Part shown: positions 48,869-57,888 of the stretch, piece after piece
Layout: the number at the start of each line of letters is the position of its first letter
Position numbering within the stretch: position 1 is the stretch's first letter
Assembly: GCF_004745645.1 (NCBI RefSeq)
Contig: NZ_SRMB01000001.1
Coordinates: 1,674,001-1,738,000, forward strand
DNA: 64,000 nucleotides
Source of the DNA: Hymenobacter metallicola
GTDB taxonomy: Bacteria > Bacteroidota > Bacteroidia > Cytophagales > Hymenobacteraceae
Direction of reading: 5' to 3'
Program-made: the position numbers and the translations under genes
Notes under the pieces: model-generated
What the model was told of the DNA's origin: nothing
What the model saw: only the letters and a program-made list of their open reading frames with translations
The model's database searches: none

Positions 48869-49939
48869 ATGACCCACACTCTTCTTCGTTCCGCCGCGTT
48901 GCTGCTGGCCGGCCTCAGCACGGTTGCCTGCTCCCAACAAGCTCCCCAGGATGCCTCGGCCGGTTCCGACCAGACGGCCCCGGCCGCTGCTTACTTTCAG
49001 CCCACGGAGGTCGGCGTGCAGGATGGCGGCGTGCAAGTCATTCCGATAACCACGCCTAAGGGGACGTTCAACGTCTGGACCAAGCGTTTCGGCAACAACC
49101 CCAAGATGAAGCTGCTGCTGCTCAACGGCGGCCCAGGCGCCACCCACGAGTACTTCGAGTGCATGGAAAACTTCCTGCCCAAGGAAGGCATCGAGTTTAT
49201 CTATTACGACCAGCTGGGCTGCGGCAACTCCGACAACCCCCAGGACACCAGCATGTGGAGCCTGCCGCGCTACGTGGAGGAAGTCGAGCAGGTGCGCAAG
49301 GCCCTGAACCTGAACAAGGACAACTTTTACCTGCTGGGTCACTCCTGGGGCGGTATTCTGGCCGCCGAGTACGCCTTCAAGTACCAGCAACACCTCAAGG
49401 GCCTCATCATTTCCAACATGATGATGAGCTGCCCCGACTACGGCAAGTATGCCGACCAGGTGCTGGCCAAGCAGATGAAGCCCGAAGTGCTGGCCGAAAT
49501 CCGGCAGATTGAGGCCCGCAAGGACTTCCAGAACCCGCGCTACATGCAGCTGCTCGAACCCAACTTCTATGCCCAGCACGTCTGCCGCGTCGTGCCCAAC
49601 CCCGAGCCCGTGACCCGGTCGATGAGCAAACTAAACGCCTCGCTCTACGTCACGATGCAGGGTCCCAGCGAGTTTGGCATCTCGGGCAAGCTCACCACCT
49701 GGAACCGGGTGCCCGACCTGCCCAAGCTCGCGGTTCCGGTTCTGAGCATCGGCGGCAAACACGACACCATGGACCCCGAGCACATGCGCATGGTGGCCCA
49801 AAAGGTGCAGAACGGCACTGCCCTGATTTGTCCCGAAGGCAGCCACATGAGCATGTACGACGACCAGCAAACCTACATGAATGGCTTAACCAAGTTTATT
49901 CTGGGCGTGAACAGGGGTGAGAAGAAGGTGCAGTTATAG
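48869..49939 (+). CDS. Proline iminopeptidase-family lipoprotein
   Basis: The 356-residue protein has a lipobox (STVAC, Cys 21) and an alpha/beta-hydrolase fold. It has the HGGPG-type oxyanion loop LLLLNGGPGATHEYFE, the early DQLGCGNSDNP, and the nucleophile elbow LLGHSWGGILAAEYA. The catalytic Asp is near GGKHDTMDP and the His in EGSHMSMYD. This is the proline iminopeptidase/tricorn-F1 pattern (S33), but here it is exported and anchored. It may release N-terminal residues from peptides in the periplasm. The next gene follows after 3 bp. Confidence 0.9.
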   Translation: MTHTLLRSAALLLAGLSTVACSQQAPQDASAGSDQTAPAAAYFQPTEVGVQDGGVQVIPITTPKGTFNVWTKRFGNNPKMKLLLLNGGPGATHEYFECMENFLPKEGIEFIYYDQLGCGNSDNPQDTSMWSLPRYVEEVEQVRKALNLNKDNFYLLGHSWGGILAAEYAFKYQQHLKGLIISNMMMSCPDYGKYADQVLAKQMKPEVLAEIRQIEARKDFQNPRYMQLLEPNFYAQHVCRVVPNPEPVTRSMSKLNASLYVTMQGPSEFGISGKLTTWNRVPDLPKLAVPVLSIGGKHDTMDPEHMRMVAQKVQNGTALICPEGSHMSMYDDQQTYMNGLTKFILGVNRGEKKVQL

Positions 49940-49942
49940 TTA

Positions 49943-50488
49943 ATGGCTATGCGCATCTTTCTGCCTCTTTTCGTGCTAATACACCTCTCTGGGCGCCTAA
50001 CTAATGCCCAGTCGTTATCTGCTCCAAATGACACAATTGCAACTCAATACTCCCTGCCTCAAGCCAACTGCGCTAGTTTTCCGGCAGCGGCTGTACCACG
50101 GATGTTCGATGAAGAATTGTTGAAGAATGTAAAACGGTTTACCCCTAGTAAAACGCAGATAACTAAAACTGAAAAAGCCCTACAGCAAGTCGATTTTGGC
50201 CGCATCAATGCTAAGCCCCAAAAGAGCTATTATGCTGAATATATTACTATCATTAAACAGCATTTGCCGAAGTACAAACGGCAGTATTACGGTTATTATA
50301 ATGCTGAAGGTCATGCCTGCTTATTCATTAATCTATTTATCGAAAATCGGGAAGAAGCACCCAATCGGGTGCCTAGCTGGCTCACTGATTTCAGATGGGC
50401 ATATGACGGCGGTACTGCTTACTGGTCGGTATACTACGACCTGAAAGCGCAGAAATTCTACCAGTTCGGCCATAATGGCGAAGGGTAG
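49943..50488 (+). CDS. Secreted hypothetical protein, AT-richer than its neighbours
   Basis: The 181-residue product has an N-terminal hydrophobic segment (FLPLFVLIHLSGRLTNAQ) typical of a signal peptide. The rest is soluble with several Tyr/Lys-rich stretches (KSYYAEYITIIKQHLPKYKR) and WLTDFRWAYDGGTAYWSVYY near the end. A sampled line has 27 G+C of 60 (45 percent), well below its neighbours, suggesting recent gain. It starts three bases after the peptidase stop (or at ATG 49949) and may be translated with it. I recognise no family. Confidence 0.65.
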   Translation: MAMRIFLPLFVLIHLSGRLTNAQSLSAPNDTIATQYSLPQANCASFPAAAVPRMFDEELLKNVKRFTPSKTQITKTEKALQQVDFGRINAKPQKSYYAEYITIIKQHLPKYKRQYYGYYNAEGHACLFINLFIENREEAPNRVPSWLTDFRWAYDGGTAYWSVYYDLKAQKFYQFGHNGEG

Positions 50489-50596
50489 GTACTGTTTCTT
50501 TATCGTCGTTCGACTATGCCGAATGACCATTACGCTTTGAGCACACTCCGCTGCAAAGCTGCCCGTGCCGCCCACCACTTTCTCGCAAACCAGATC

Positions 50597-50944
50597 ATGC
50601 CCGTCCCCTACCGCACCCTCTTCTTCCTCGACAACGCCTCGACCAGCATCGTCGAAATCAAGCGCCTCGACTTGCCCGATGAGCAGGCGCCCGACGTGCT
50701 TTACCACTGGCTGCTGTTTGATAAAGCCAGCCGCCGCGTTACCAAGCTCGAATTTCTATCCATGAACTCCTTGCCCCAGGCCGAGGAGCGGGAGTTTGAG
50801 CAGGGCAGCCTGCGCTTCGACCAGCACACGGGCGTGTATACCAGCGCCACCACTGGGCAAGCCCAGCAGCTGGCGGCCAGCCGCCACACCGAGCTGCCCG
50901 AGGCCCTGGCTACGGCGGTGGAAGGCTACTTACAGCGCTTATAA
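50597..50944 (+). CDS. Hypothetical protein
   Basis: The 115-residue frame starts MPVPYRTLFFLDNASTSIVE and has a strand-helix pattern (VLYHWLLFDKASRRVTKLEF, EREFEQGSLRFDQHTGVY) and a final helix. The upstream part of the open frame (50516-50596) has unlikely sequence, so the later ATG is used. No family is recognised. It lies between the AT-richer gene and rluF. Confidence 0.6.
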   Translation: MPVPYRTLFFLDNASTSIVEIKRLDLPDEQAPDVLYHWLLFDKASRRVTKLEFLSMNSLPQAEEREFEQGSLRFDQHTGVYTSATTGQAQQLAASRHTELPEALATAVEGYLQRL

Positions 50945-51113
50945 CCGGACCAAGAGAATGCCATGACCCGCAGAACAGGAAGCCCGGGGGCGTATCTAAT
51001 GCCTAATGCAGGCGTCTAAAAGGCCCCGACGCCCGGCCTGCCACCTAGCTTCTGCGTAACTTGCCGCCCCGCCCGCACCGTACGCGGGCTTTTCACCTTT
51101 TGCCGCTTGCCTT

Positions 51114-52181
51114 ATGCCCAGTTACGACACCATTCGCCTCAACAAATACATCAGTGAAAGCGGGGTCTGCTCCCGCCGCGAGGCCGACAAGTTTATCGAG
51201 CAGGGCACCGTGTTTGTGAACGGCAAGCGCGCCAGCATCGGCGACCAGGTCAGCAGCAAGGACAAGGTCATTGTCAACGGCAACCTGATTGAGCCCCGGG
51301 CTCCCGAAGACGCCATTTACATTGCCTTCAACAAGCCCCCGGGCATTACCAGCACCACCGAGGCCTCGGTCAAGGACAACATCATCCGCTACATCAAGCA
51401 CAGTGAGCGGATCTTCCCCATCGGCCGCCTCGACAAGGACTCCCAGGGCCTGATTCTGCTGACCTCCAACGGTGATATCGTCAACAAGATCCTGCGGGCC
51501 GGCAACAAGCACGAGAAGGAATATATAGTAATGGTCGACAAGCCCATTACCGAGCAGTTTATCGAGGGCATGCGCAACGGGGTGCCCATCATGGGCATCA
51601 TGACCCAGAAGTGCGAGGTCAGCAAGGAAACCAACTACATTTTCCGCATCACGCTTATCCAGGGCATGAACCGCCAGATTCGGCGCATGTGCGAGCATTT
51701 CGGTTACGAAGTAGTCCAGCTCGAACGCATCCGGGTGATGAACATCAGCATCAAGGGCCTGGGCGTGGGCGACTGGCGTGAGCTGACCGAGAAAGAGTTG
51801 GCGGAGCTCTTCGCCATGACCGAACGCTCGGTCGGCACGAAGGAAGCCTCGCTGCCCAAGAAGCGCGTAGGTTCGCCCGCCACCAAGTGGAGCACCCGTC
51901 CCGCCCGTTTCAGCGAAGATTTCGACGGCGAAGCCAAGCCGGCAAAGCCCGGTCGCAAGCCGGCTGGGTCAGCCTCCCGCCCCGGCCGCCCGGCTACCGG
52001 CGGGGCCAAACCCGTGCGCAAACTGGCCAACGGTAAACCCGCCTTCGAGGGCGACAAACCTTTCAAGTCAGCTAGCCGCCCCACTGGCCCCGGCTCCAAG
52101 CGCAAGCCCGCCGCCAAAACCCTAAACCGCGCTCCGAAAGGCAACGCCGGTAGCCGGGGCAGCAGCCGCACCAAGCGCTAA
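51114..52181 (+). CDS. rluF: 23S rRNA pseudouridine synthase RluF-type with long basic tail
   Basis: The 355-residue protein begins with an S4-like RNA-binding domain ([20 protein letters not shown]). The catalytic domain has [20 protein letters not shown] (catalytic Asp in G-R-L-D) and the RluF-like region [19 protein letters not shown] and [15 protein letters not shown]. From about residue 245 a Lys/Arg/Pro/Gly-rich tail of over 100 residues follows, unlike the short E. coli enzyme. It likely adds RNA affinity. A TAACTTGC element lies upstream (51057-51064), and a terminator follows the gene. Confidence 0.92.
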   Translation: MPSYDTIRLNKYISESGVCSRREADKFIEQGTVFVNGKRASIGDQVSSKDKVIVNGNLIEPRAPEDAIYIAFNKPPGITSTTEASVKDNIIRYIKHSERIFPIGRLDKDSQGLILLTSNGDIVNKILRAGNKHEKEYIVMVDKPITEQFIEGMRNGVPIMGIMTQKCEVSKETNYIFRITLIQGMNRQIRRMCEHFGYEVVQLERIRVMNISIKGLGVGDWRELTEKELAELFAMTERSVGTKEASLPKKRVGSPATKWSTRPARFSEDFDGEAKPAKPGRKPAGSASRPGRPATGGAKPVRKLANGKPAFEGDKPFKSASRPTGPGSKRKPAAKTLNRAPKGNAGSRGSSRTKR

Positions 52182-52260
52182 ACACCAAATCAGCGGTAAG
52201 GGCCTCCGTCACAGCAGGCCGGCTGAAAGCACGGCTAAATAACAGCCTTTTTCTATGTTT

Positions 52261-52300
52261 CAAAAGTCCGTTGGAGCGTTGGCTTCCGCGGACTTTTTTG
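52261..52300 (+). terminator. Terminator after rluF
   Basis: The stem AAAAGTCCG / CGGACTTTT has an 18-base loop and a run of six T. Confidence 0.75.
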
Positions 52301-52509
52301 TTGCTATTAGGCTGTTTGAACGCAGCAGGGCCTGTTTTCAGCAACCTTGGGCAGCTCAGCAGGTCGCCTCCGGTCCATTTTAAAAACTCTAATTATCTGC
52401 AATAATACCGCCTCACACTCCAACGAGGCAGCAAACTTATGAGTAGGTTTGAAACGCCTTGGTTGCCAAACCAAACTTCGTATTCTTCTACCTATTCTTC
52501 TTTTTTGCA
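52301..52509. other. Rest of the gap before yiaA
   Basis: No gene is seen in the 328-bp gap 52182-52509 apart from the terminator. Its right half is AT-rich, and TAGGTTTG at 52444-52451 is a match to the -7 element and a candidate promoter for yiaA, but no good TTG lies at the expected distance. Confidence 0.45.
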
Positions 52510-52944
52510 ATGACTCAAAAACCATCCAATGCTTTTATCGGGGCTTCCTGGATAGCCCTGCTCGCCGGCATGACAGCCTACAACGTGGGCCTATGGAACG
52601 CCACGATGCCACTCAACGAAAAGGGCTACTACTTTACTATTCTGCTCTACGGCTTGTTTGCCGCCGTGTCGTTGCAAAAGACTGTGCGTGACCAGTTAGA
52701 GGGAATTCCGGTGACCAATATCTACTACGGCTTATGCTGGTTTGCCACCCTCTCGGCCGTGCTCCTCCTGGCCGTAGGCTTGTGGAACGCCACGCTCACG
52801 CTCAGCGAAAAAGGCTTCTACGCCATGGCCTTCATGCTAAGTCTGTTTGCCGCCATTGCCGTGCAGAAAAACACCCGCGATAGTCGGCTAGATGGCCCTG
52901 CAGCCGGTTCCGCTGCGGAGCCGCCCCTACCTCGCCTGGACTAA
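52510..52944 (+). CDS. yiaA: YiaA/YiaB-family inner membrane protein
   Basis: The 144-residue protein has two repeats, each with two membrane helices: [20 protein letters not shown] with [13 protein letters not shown], and [20 protein letters not shown] with [11 protein letters not shown]. The G-L-W-N-A-T...(N/S)-E-K-G-(Y/F)-Y motif is the YiaA/B signature. The role is unknown, and it sits in the cytoplasmic membrane. The ATG at 52510 is the best start. Confidence 0.88.
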   Translation: MTQKPSNAFIGASWIALLAGMTAYNVGLWNATMPLNEKGYYFTILLYGLFAAVSLQKTVRDQLEGIPVTNIYYGLCWFATLSAVLLLAVGLWNATLTLSEKGFYAMAFMLSLFAAIAVQKNTRDSRLDGPAAGSAAEPPLPRLD

Positions 52945-53044
52945 CTGGCCCGGCATGTCACAATAACAGCAACTATGACCTAGGATTGTATATTCAATTT
53001 ACCATATCATTGCCCATCCATTCATTTATCCAATCATACTTATT

Positions 53045-53293
53045 ATGAAAAAATTAGCTGTTTTCGCCTTGCTTTTAGTTGCTGGAACCTCCTGCTCTAA
53101 AGAAACGGCCGCGCCGGCCTCCGCAACCGCCCAAACCAGCGCCAGCGCCAAAGGCGACGACTACCAGTGTCTCGACGTGTATGACCCGGTGTGTGCCAAC
53201 GGCGTAACCTACTCCAACGCCTGCTATGCCGCTAAAGCTGGCGTAACGTCTTACACTCGCGGTGCCTGCGGTGGTGGCGGCAGCGAGTACTAA
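53045..53293 (+). CDS. Small lipoprotein with Kazal-like domain
   Basis: The 82-residue product has a lipobox (AGTSC, Cys 17) and a short cysteine-rich domain: C-x7-C-x9-C-x14-C (CLDVYDPVCANGVTYSN, then ACYAAKAG...RGAC). The core VYDPVCANGVTYSNAC is the classic Kazal protease-inhibitor pattern. Two disulfides are expected, with the first Kazal cysteine pair missing or reduced. It may protect the cell envelope from proteases, which is inference. A strong bidirectional terminator separates it from the second receptor. Confidence 0.85.
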   Translation: MKKLAVFALLLVAGTSCSKETAAPASATAQTSASAKGDDYQCLDVYDPVCANGVTYSNACYAAKAGVTSYTRGACGGGGSEY

Positions 53294-53322
53294 GGCCCCC
53301 GTAGCCAACGTCAGTACCCAAA

Positions 53323-53361
53323 AAAACGGCCCGACAGTTCAGAAGAACTGTCGGGCCGTTT
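53323..53361. terminator. Bidirectional terminator between the Kazal lipoprotein and receptor 2
   Basis: A 17-bp perfect stem (AAACGGCCCGACAGTTC / GAACTGTCGGGCCGTTT) has a four-base loop and a T-run on the minus strand. It should end both convergent genes. Confidence 0.9.
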
Positions 53362-53397
53362 GGCATCAGGCCGTAGAGGCCCGCGGGTTGCAGAAGC

Positions 53398-56211
53398 TTA
53401 CTTTACATTCACGAGCACGCCCAGGTAGGCCAGGCGGCCGAGTTGCGGCCCACCGATGATCTGGGTGTTGTTCGTGTCGAACAGGTTCGACACCCCGGCC
53501 TGCAGCGTGGTAGCCAGCTTGGGCACGGTATAGCCCAGGTAAGCATCGGTCGAACGGTAGGTGCGCACGTAGCCGCGGGCGAAGGGCAATTCCTGGTCGT
53601 GGCCTTCTACCCAGCGGTAATTCACCGAGTAGCTCAAATTGTGCAGCACCGTGCCGCCCACGTTCAGGTTGTACTTGTGCTTGGGCGTGTTGAAGTATGT
53701 CCGGAAGTTGGCGGGCAGGTTGCTGCGGTCCAGGACGTTGAGCGAGTAGTTGCCGCCAATATTCAGGGCTTTATGCAGGTAGTACGTAATCCCGATGGTA
53801 GCGCCCTGGGTGCGTACTTCCTGGCTGTTGTTGTGCGCGGCGAAGATGATGCGGGCCGGCGAGGCGCTGGGGTCGGTGAAGTTGGAAGCCAGACCAGCAT
53901 TTACCTGGGCGGCGGTAGGACGGGTGCCGTCCACGTTGCCAACGAAGGCCGTGCCCCCAATGAAGTCGTTGTAGCGCGAGCGGAAGTAGCTGGCATCCAC
54001 GTACACATTCGGGATGATGGCGCCTTTGTAGCCGATTTCAACAGTGCTGGCCTTTTCCAGCTTCAGCTTGTGCAGGCTCAGCTCGTAGCCCGCCAGCGAC
54101 GTGCCCGGCGTGTACGATTTGCCTTCGGCGTTGGTGAAGCTATACCCCTCGAAGCCATTCAGGTTGCCCAGCAAAATGAAGGTGCGCACGTCCGAGTTCA
54201 GGTACTGGTCGGTTTGGGAAGGGCTGCGGAAGGCCTGCCCGTAGGAAGCACGGAAGTTGTGCTGCTTGTCGGTGCCAAAGGAATACACGGCCGAAGCACG
54301 GGGCGAAAATGACGGATCAAAGTTTTTGAACATGTCGACGCGAGCGGCCAGGGCCAGCTTCAGGTGGTCCTGCAGCAAGGTCTGGGTCAGCTGTCCGTAG
54401 GCGCCGTACTCGTAGTTGCGAATGCGGCTGCCGTCGGTATCCGAGAACAGCTTGCCGCCCGAACCCAGACGGTATTCGCGGTACGCACCCCCCAGAATCA
54501 GGTCGGTGCCGGCATCCGACACGCGGAAGCTGCGCTGGGCGCTGATGTCGTTGAGGAAGGAGTTGAAGTTCTGCTGGGCCCCGCGGCCGGGCTGGTCATC
54601 GGCCACAATCTTGCTGCGCAGCTCCGAAAAGCGCGGATCCGAGGACTTTAGATGAACAGCATCGGCCGCAGCCTTCGCCGCTACCTGAGCATCAGCAATG
54701 CTGAGTTTATTTACCTCCCGGGCCTGGGTATAGGCCTGGTTGAAGGTAGTGAAATAGAGCTGGTTGTAGCGCGTCGTGCCGCCTTCCGTCGTCGGCGAGT
54801 TCTGAATCAGGGCGCTGAGCTGGGTTAACTCGTAGCTGTTGCCGGTGAAGTCTTCGGTGGAATACGCCCGGATAAAGCCCTTGGAGCTTTTCAGTTCGGC
54901 CCGGTACTGATTCGTGCCCAGGCCCTTAATACGGAAACGGCTCTGGTTCTGGTAGGTCGAGGTGCCCTCGCCGCGCTTGGCTTCCAGGGTCAGCTTCAAA
55001 TCATCCTTAATCAGGTAAGACAAAGCGCCCTGCACCCGATACGAAGTCGTTTTCTGGTCGTCGCCAATGAGTTCCTGCTCCGTAAAACCGGGCATGTGCA
55101 CCGTCTTGCCGTAGAGCTCGGGGTGTACGCGGTAGGCCGGCGTAGTACCGGAAGCTGGCCGGTTTTGGAAGGGCGAAAACAGGTTGCTGATTTCCCCGTA
55201 GCTGCTCACCGCATCGTAGCCCAGCGGGGAGCCGGCCGGGTTTGACGAGAAGCTGGCCGCGTCCCGGTTGTTGGCAATCCAGTCGTTGGCCTGGAAGGCA
55301 CTGGCGTTGAGCTTGAGGGCCCACTTGTCGCCGAGCTTGTGGGCATAGCGCACCTGCCCGTCCAGCAGGTTGCGCTGCCCGCCGCGCAAACGCACGCTCA
55401 GGCCCTCGTAGACAAACGGGTCCTTGCTGTTGAACAAGACCACCCCGCTCAGGGCATTGGCCCCGTACAAGGCCGAGGCCGGTCCGTGAATCAGCTCGAT
55501 GCTTTCCATGTCCAGCTCGGGAATGCCCACCAGGTTGCCCGGGCTCAAATTCAGGCTCGGCAGGGCCGTGTCCATGTAGTCGACCAGCTGGATGACCCGC
55601 TCGCTCTTGGCCGTGTTGAAGCCCCGGGTGCTGACGCTGGTAAAGAGCATCGAGGCCGAGTTCACGTCCACGCCCGGCAGCTGGCCCAGCCCGGCCAGCA
55701 CCTCCGGCGTGCTGAGGCGCTCCAGCTGCCGGCCCGTTACCTTGTCGATGGTAACCGGGGCGCGCAGGATGTTCTCCTCCACCCGCGAGGCCGATACAAC
55801 GGTTTCGTTCAGCAGCAGCGTGGCGCTGGGAGCCAGCACGATGCTGAGCAGGTTGTCGGCCTTGGCGACTTTCACCAATTGACTTTCGAAGCCCACGTAG
55901 GCCACCAGGATTTCGACCGGACCATTGTCGAAGGAAGCATTCAGGCTGAACTTGCCGAGCTGGTCGGTGCTGGTGCCAATGAAGGTGCCTTTGATGAAAA
56001 TGGTAGCTCCGGGCAGCGGTTCGCCGGTATTGGTAAGAATGACGCCGCCAATGGAGGCTTCCGTGGGGTCGGGCGCGTTGCTTACGGGCTTGCGCTTGGT
56101 GGCGGCTTTGGCTTTGGCCGTTACGTGGGGGTTGCCGCCGGTTGGGGCTGCGGCCAGAGGAGCTGCCTGCAGCAGGGCTGCGGCAAGCAAAGCAGGATAA
56201 ATTTGTTGCAT
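53398..56211 (-). CDS. TonB-dependent receptor with carboxypeptidase-regulatory-like N-terminus (copy 2)
   Basis: The 937-residue receptor has the same layout as copy 1. Residues 1-50 form a signal and linker, about 53-135 the regulatory-like sandwich (ILTNTGEPLPGATIFIKGT), the plug contains HGPASALYGANALSGVVLF, and the barrel ends in GVLVNVK. Where the two copies differ, changes lie mostly in the loops, consistent with different ligands, while the plug is almost identical at the DNA level. No SusD partner is visible, and the substrate is unknown. The start is at ATG 56211, with a TAGGTTTG element 29-36 bases upstream. Confidence 0.93.
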   Translation of the reverse strand: MQQIYPALLAAALLQAAPLAAAPTGGNPHVTAKAKAATKRKPVSNAPDPTEASIGGVILTNTGEPLPGATIFIKGTFIGTSTDQLGKFSLNASFDNGPVEILVAYVGFESQLVKVAKADNLLSIVLAPSATLLLNETVVSASRVEENILRAPVTIDKVTGRQLERLSTPEVLAGLGQLPGVDVNSASMLFTSVSTRGFNTAKSERVIQLVDYMDTALPSLNLSPGNLVGIPELDMESIELIHGPASALYGANALSGVVLFNSKDPFVYEGLSVRLRGGQRNLLDGQVRYAHKLGDKWALKLNASAFQANDWIANNRDAASFSSNPAGSPLGYDAVSSYGEISNLFSPFQNRPASGTTPAYRVHPELYGKTVHMPGFTEQELIGDDQKTTSYRVQGALSYLIKDDLKLTLEAKRGEGTSTYQNQSRFRIKGLGTNQYRAELKSSKGFIRAYSTEDFTGNSYELTQLSALIQNSPTTEGGTTRYNQLYFTTFNQAYTQAREVNKLSIADAQVAAKAAADAVHLKSSDPRFSELRSKIVADDQPGRGAQQNFNSFLNDISAQRSFRVSDAGTDLILGGAYREYRLGSGGKLFSDTDGSRIRNYEYGAYGQLTQTLLQDHLKLALAARVDMFKNFDPSFSPRASAVYSFGTDKQHNFRASYGQAFRSPSQTDQYLNSDVRTFILLGNLNGFEGYSFTNAEGKSYTPGTSLAGYELSLHKLKLEKASTVEIGYKGAIIPNVYVDASYFRSRYNDFIGGTAFVGNVDGTRPTAAQVNAGLASNFTDPSASPARIIFAAHNNSQEVRTQGATIGITYYLHKALNIGGNYSLNVLDRSNLPANFRTYFNTPKHKYNLNVGGTVLHNLSYSVNYRWVEGHDQELPFARGYVRTYRSTDAYLGYTVPKLATTLQAGVSNLFDTNNTQIIGGPQLGRLAYLGVLVNVK
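55271..55728 (-). repeat. 458-bp tract nearly identical to 6627-7084 (inverted)
   Basis: This is the inverse-oriented twin of the tract in receptor 1. Because the two lie about 48 kb apart in opposite orientation, recombination between them would invert the segment in between. Confidence 0.85.
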
Positions 56212-56239
56212 TCGGTGAGGGAGTACTAGATCAGAAACC

Positions 56240-56247
56240 CAAACCTA
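56240..56247 (-). promoter_or_regulatory. Candidate -7 element of receptor 2
   Basis: TAGGTTTG (minus strand) matches TAnnTTTG. The nearest upstream TTG is 16 bases away, shorter than the usual 19, so the match is weaker than for receptor 1. Confidence 0.4.
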
Positions 56248-56546
56248 CTGCGGCTAATCCGCCCAAAGGCCATTCCCTATGCTAACAGCTGGCCAGTGCT
56301 AGCTGAACGACGGGTTTGGCTGGCTGAACGAAATCAGCCCAAGTTCCAACGGAGGCCAAAGCCCGGCCGCTTGACTGGCGCAAGGGGCTGGCGGCAGAGC
56401 GGCTTTTTACCCGGCCCCCGACCCGCAGCAACACAGATAATCGGCTTCTCGCGTAACTTGCACCCCATAGCTCAGTTATTAGCGAGCCGGCAGGCTGCTG
56501 TACTGACGAAAAAATCTCCCCTTCCCAACCGACTACCACCCCGCGC
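56248..56546. other. Intergenic region between receptor 2 and bioB
   Basis: No gene is seen between 56212 and 56546. This divergent region must hold the bioB promoter. TAACTTGC at 56454-56461 is the same near-consensus word as upstream of yebC and rluF, but no TTG at the right distance was found. I see no obvious inverted repeat for a BirA operator. Confidence 0.4.
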
Positions 56547-57542
56547 ATGCTCCGTACCGACTGGACTCTCGACGAAGTAAAAGCTATTTATTATCAGCCC
56601 GTTCTGGAGCTCGTAACCCAGGCTGCGGCCGTGCACCAGCAGCACCAGGCCACGGGGGAAGTGCAGGTGTGCACCCTGCTGAGCGTGAAAACCGGCGGCT
56701 GCCCCGAAGACTGCGCCTACTGCCCCCAAGCGGCCCGCTACCACACCGGCGTGCAGGCCCACAAACTGCTGCCCGACGCCGAAGTTATTGCCGCCGCGCA
56801 GCGTGCCAAAGACTCGGGCTCGACCCGCTTCTGCATGGGCGCCGCCTGGCGCGAAATCCGCGACAACCGCGACTTCGACCGGGTACTGGGCATGGTAGAG
56901 CAGGTCAATGAGCTGGGCCTGGAAGTGTGCTGCACCCTGGGCATGCTCAATGAGTACCAGGCCGAGCGCCTGAAACAGGCGGGCCTCTACGCCTACAACC
57001 ACAACCTGGACACCAGCGCCGAGCACTACTCCGAAATCATTACGACCCGCACCTACGACGACCGGCTCAACACGCTGGAGCACGTGCGCAAGGCCGGTAT
57101 TTCGGTGTGCTCGGGCGGCATCATTGGCCTGGGCGAAACCGACGAGGACCGCATTGCCATGCTCCACACCCTGGCGACTCTGCCCGCCCACCCCGAAAGC
57201 GTGCCGGTGAATGCGCTGGTACCGGTAGAAGGCACCCCGCTGGCCGACCAGCCCCGCGTGAGCGTGTGGGAAATGCTGCGCATGATTGGCACGGCCCGCA
57301 TTCTGATGCCCCAGACCATGGTCCGCCTCTCGGCCGGTCGCCAGGAAATGCCCGTCAGTGAGCAGGCCCTCTGCTTTTTGGCCGGTGCCAACTCCATCTT
57401 CTCGGGTGAAAAGCTGCTGACCACGCCTAACCCCGACTTCGACGCCGACCGCCAGATGTTTGACCTGCTGGGCCTCAAGCCCCGCAAGGCTTTCAAAGAC
57501 GTGCCCGAAGGAGCCACCGTACTGGGCAAGCAACTGGCATAA
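56547..57542 (+). CDS. bioB: Biotin synthase
   Basis: BioB inserts sulfur into dethiobiotin to give biotin. The 331-residue radical SAM protein has C52-x3-C56-x2-C59 ([15 protein letters not shown]) for the [4Fe-4S] cluster. Cys residues near [18 protein letters not shown] and [15 protein letters not shown] supply the second, [2Fe-2S], cluster together with the Arg of [10 protein letters not shown]. All fit the family. It is followed by a terminator, so it is probably a separate transcript from bioF, although the genes lie close together. Confidence 0.97.
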   Translation: MLRTDWTLDEVKAIYYQPVLELVTQAAAVHQQHQATGEVQVCTLLSVKTGGCPEDCAYCPQAARYHTGVQAHKLLPDAEVIAAAQRAKDSGSTRFCMGAAWREIRDNRDFDRVLGMVEQVNELGLEVCCTLGMLNEYQAERLKQAGLYAYNHNLDTSAEHYSEIITTRTYDDRLNTLEHVRKAGISVCSGGIIGLGETDEDRIAMLHTLATLPAHPESVPVNALVPVEGTPLADQPRVSVWEMLRMIGTARILMPQTMVRLSAGRQEMPVSEQALCFLAGANSIFSGEKLLTTPNPDFDADRQMFDLLGLKPRKAFKDVPEGATVLGKQLA

Positions 57543-57557
57543 ATACGACTCTTGCAG

Positions 57558-57592
57558 AAAGCCCTGAGCCGCTCGGTTCGGGGCTTTTGTTT
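57558..57592 (+). terminator. Terminator after bioB
   Basis: The stem AAAGCCCTGAGCC / GGTTCGGGGCTTT (with G-T pairs) is followed by TGTTTT. Readthrough or a separate promoter must supply the next genes. Confidence 0.7.
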
Positions 57593-57614
57593 TACCTCCT
57601 GTTGCCCGTTACTG

Positions 57615-57878
57615 ATGAATATCCAATTTGATCTGAACCTGGACCACGCCTACGCCGAAGCCCTGCGCGAGCAGCACGGCTCGCACGCGGCCCACGAATT
57701 GATTTCCGAGCTGGAAGACCAAATCGGCTCGGCCGTGAACCTGGTGGTGCAGCGCCACGGGGTGCTGCCCGCCGTGGGCGACCGGGTGGAAGTTGACTTC
57801 GAGTGGGTTGTCATTACGGCCCGCACCTTCGGCCAGGATGGCACGGTGTGGCTGTCGGCCAACCGCTTTGAGGTCTAG
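57615..57878 (+). CDS. Small hypothetical protein between bioB and bioF
   Basis: The 87-residue product begins MNIQFDLNLDHAYAEALREQ, with an amphipathic helix HAAHELISELEDQIGSAVNL, and ends in beta strands (VEVDFEWVVITARTFGQDG, VWLSANRFEV). It has no known family. The gene sits between bioB and bioF, 10 bp before the GTG start of bioF, so it is likely to be transcribed with it. It might be a small helper of biotin synthesis, but its role is unproved. Confidence 0.65.
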   Translation: MNIQFDLNLDHAYAEALREQHGSHAAHELISELEDQIGSAVNLVVQRHGVLPAVGDRVEVDFEWVVITARTFGQDGTVWLSANRFEV

Positions 57879-57888
57879 CCCCGCGGCG

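Noticed and set aside
52307..52525. A 72-residue minus-strand open frame before yiaA
   Set aside because: It overlaps the promoter region and the start of yiaA, and I see no family pattern.
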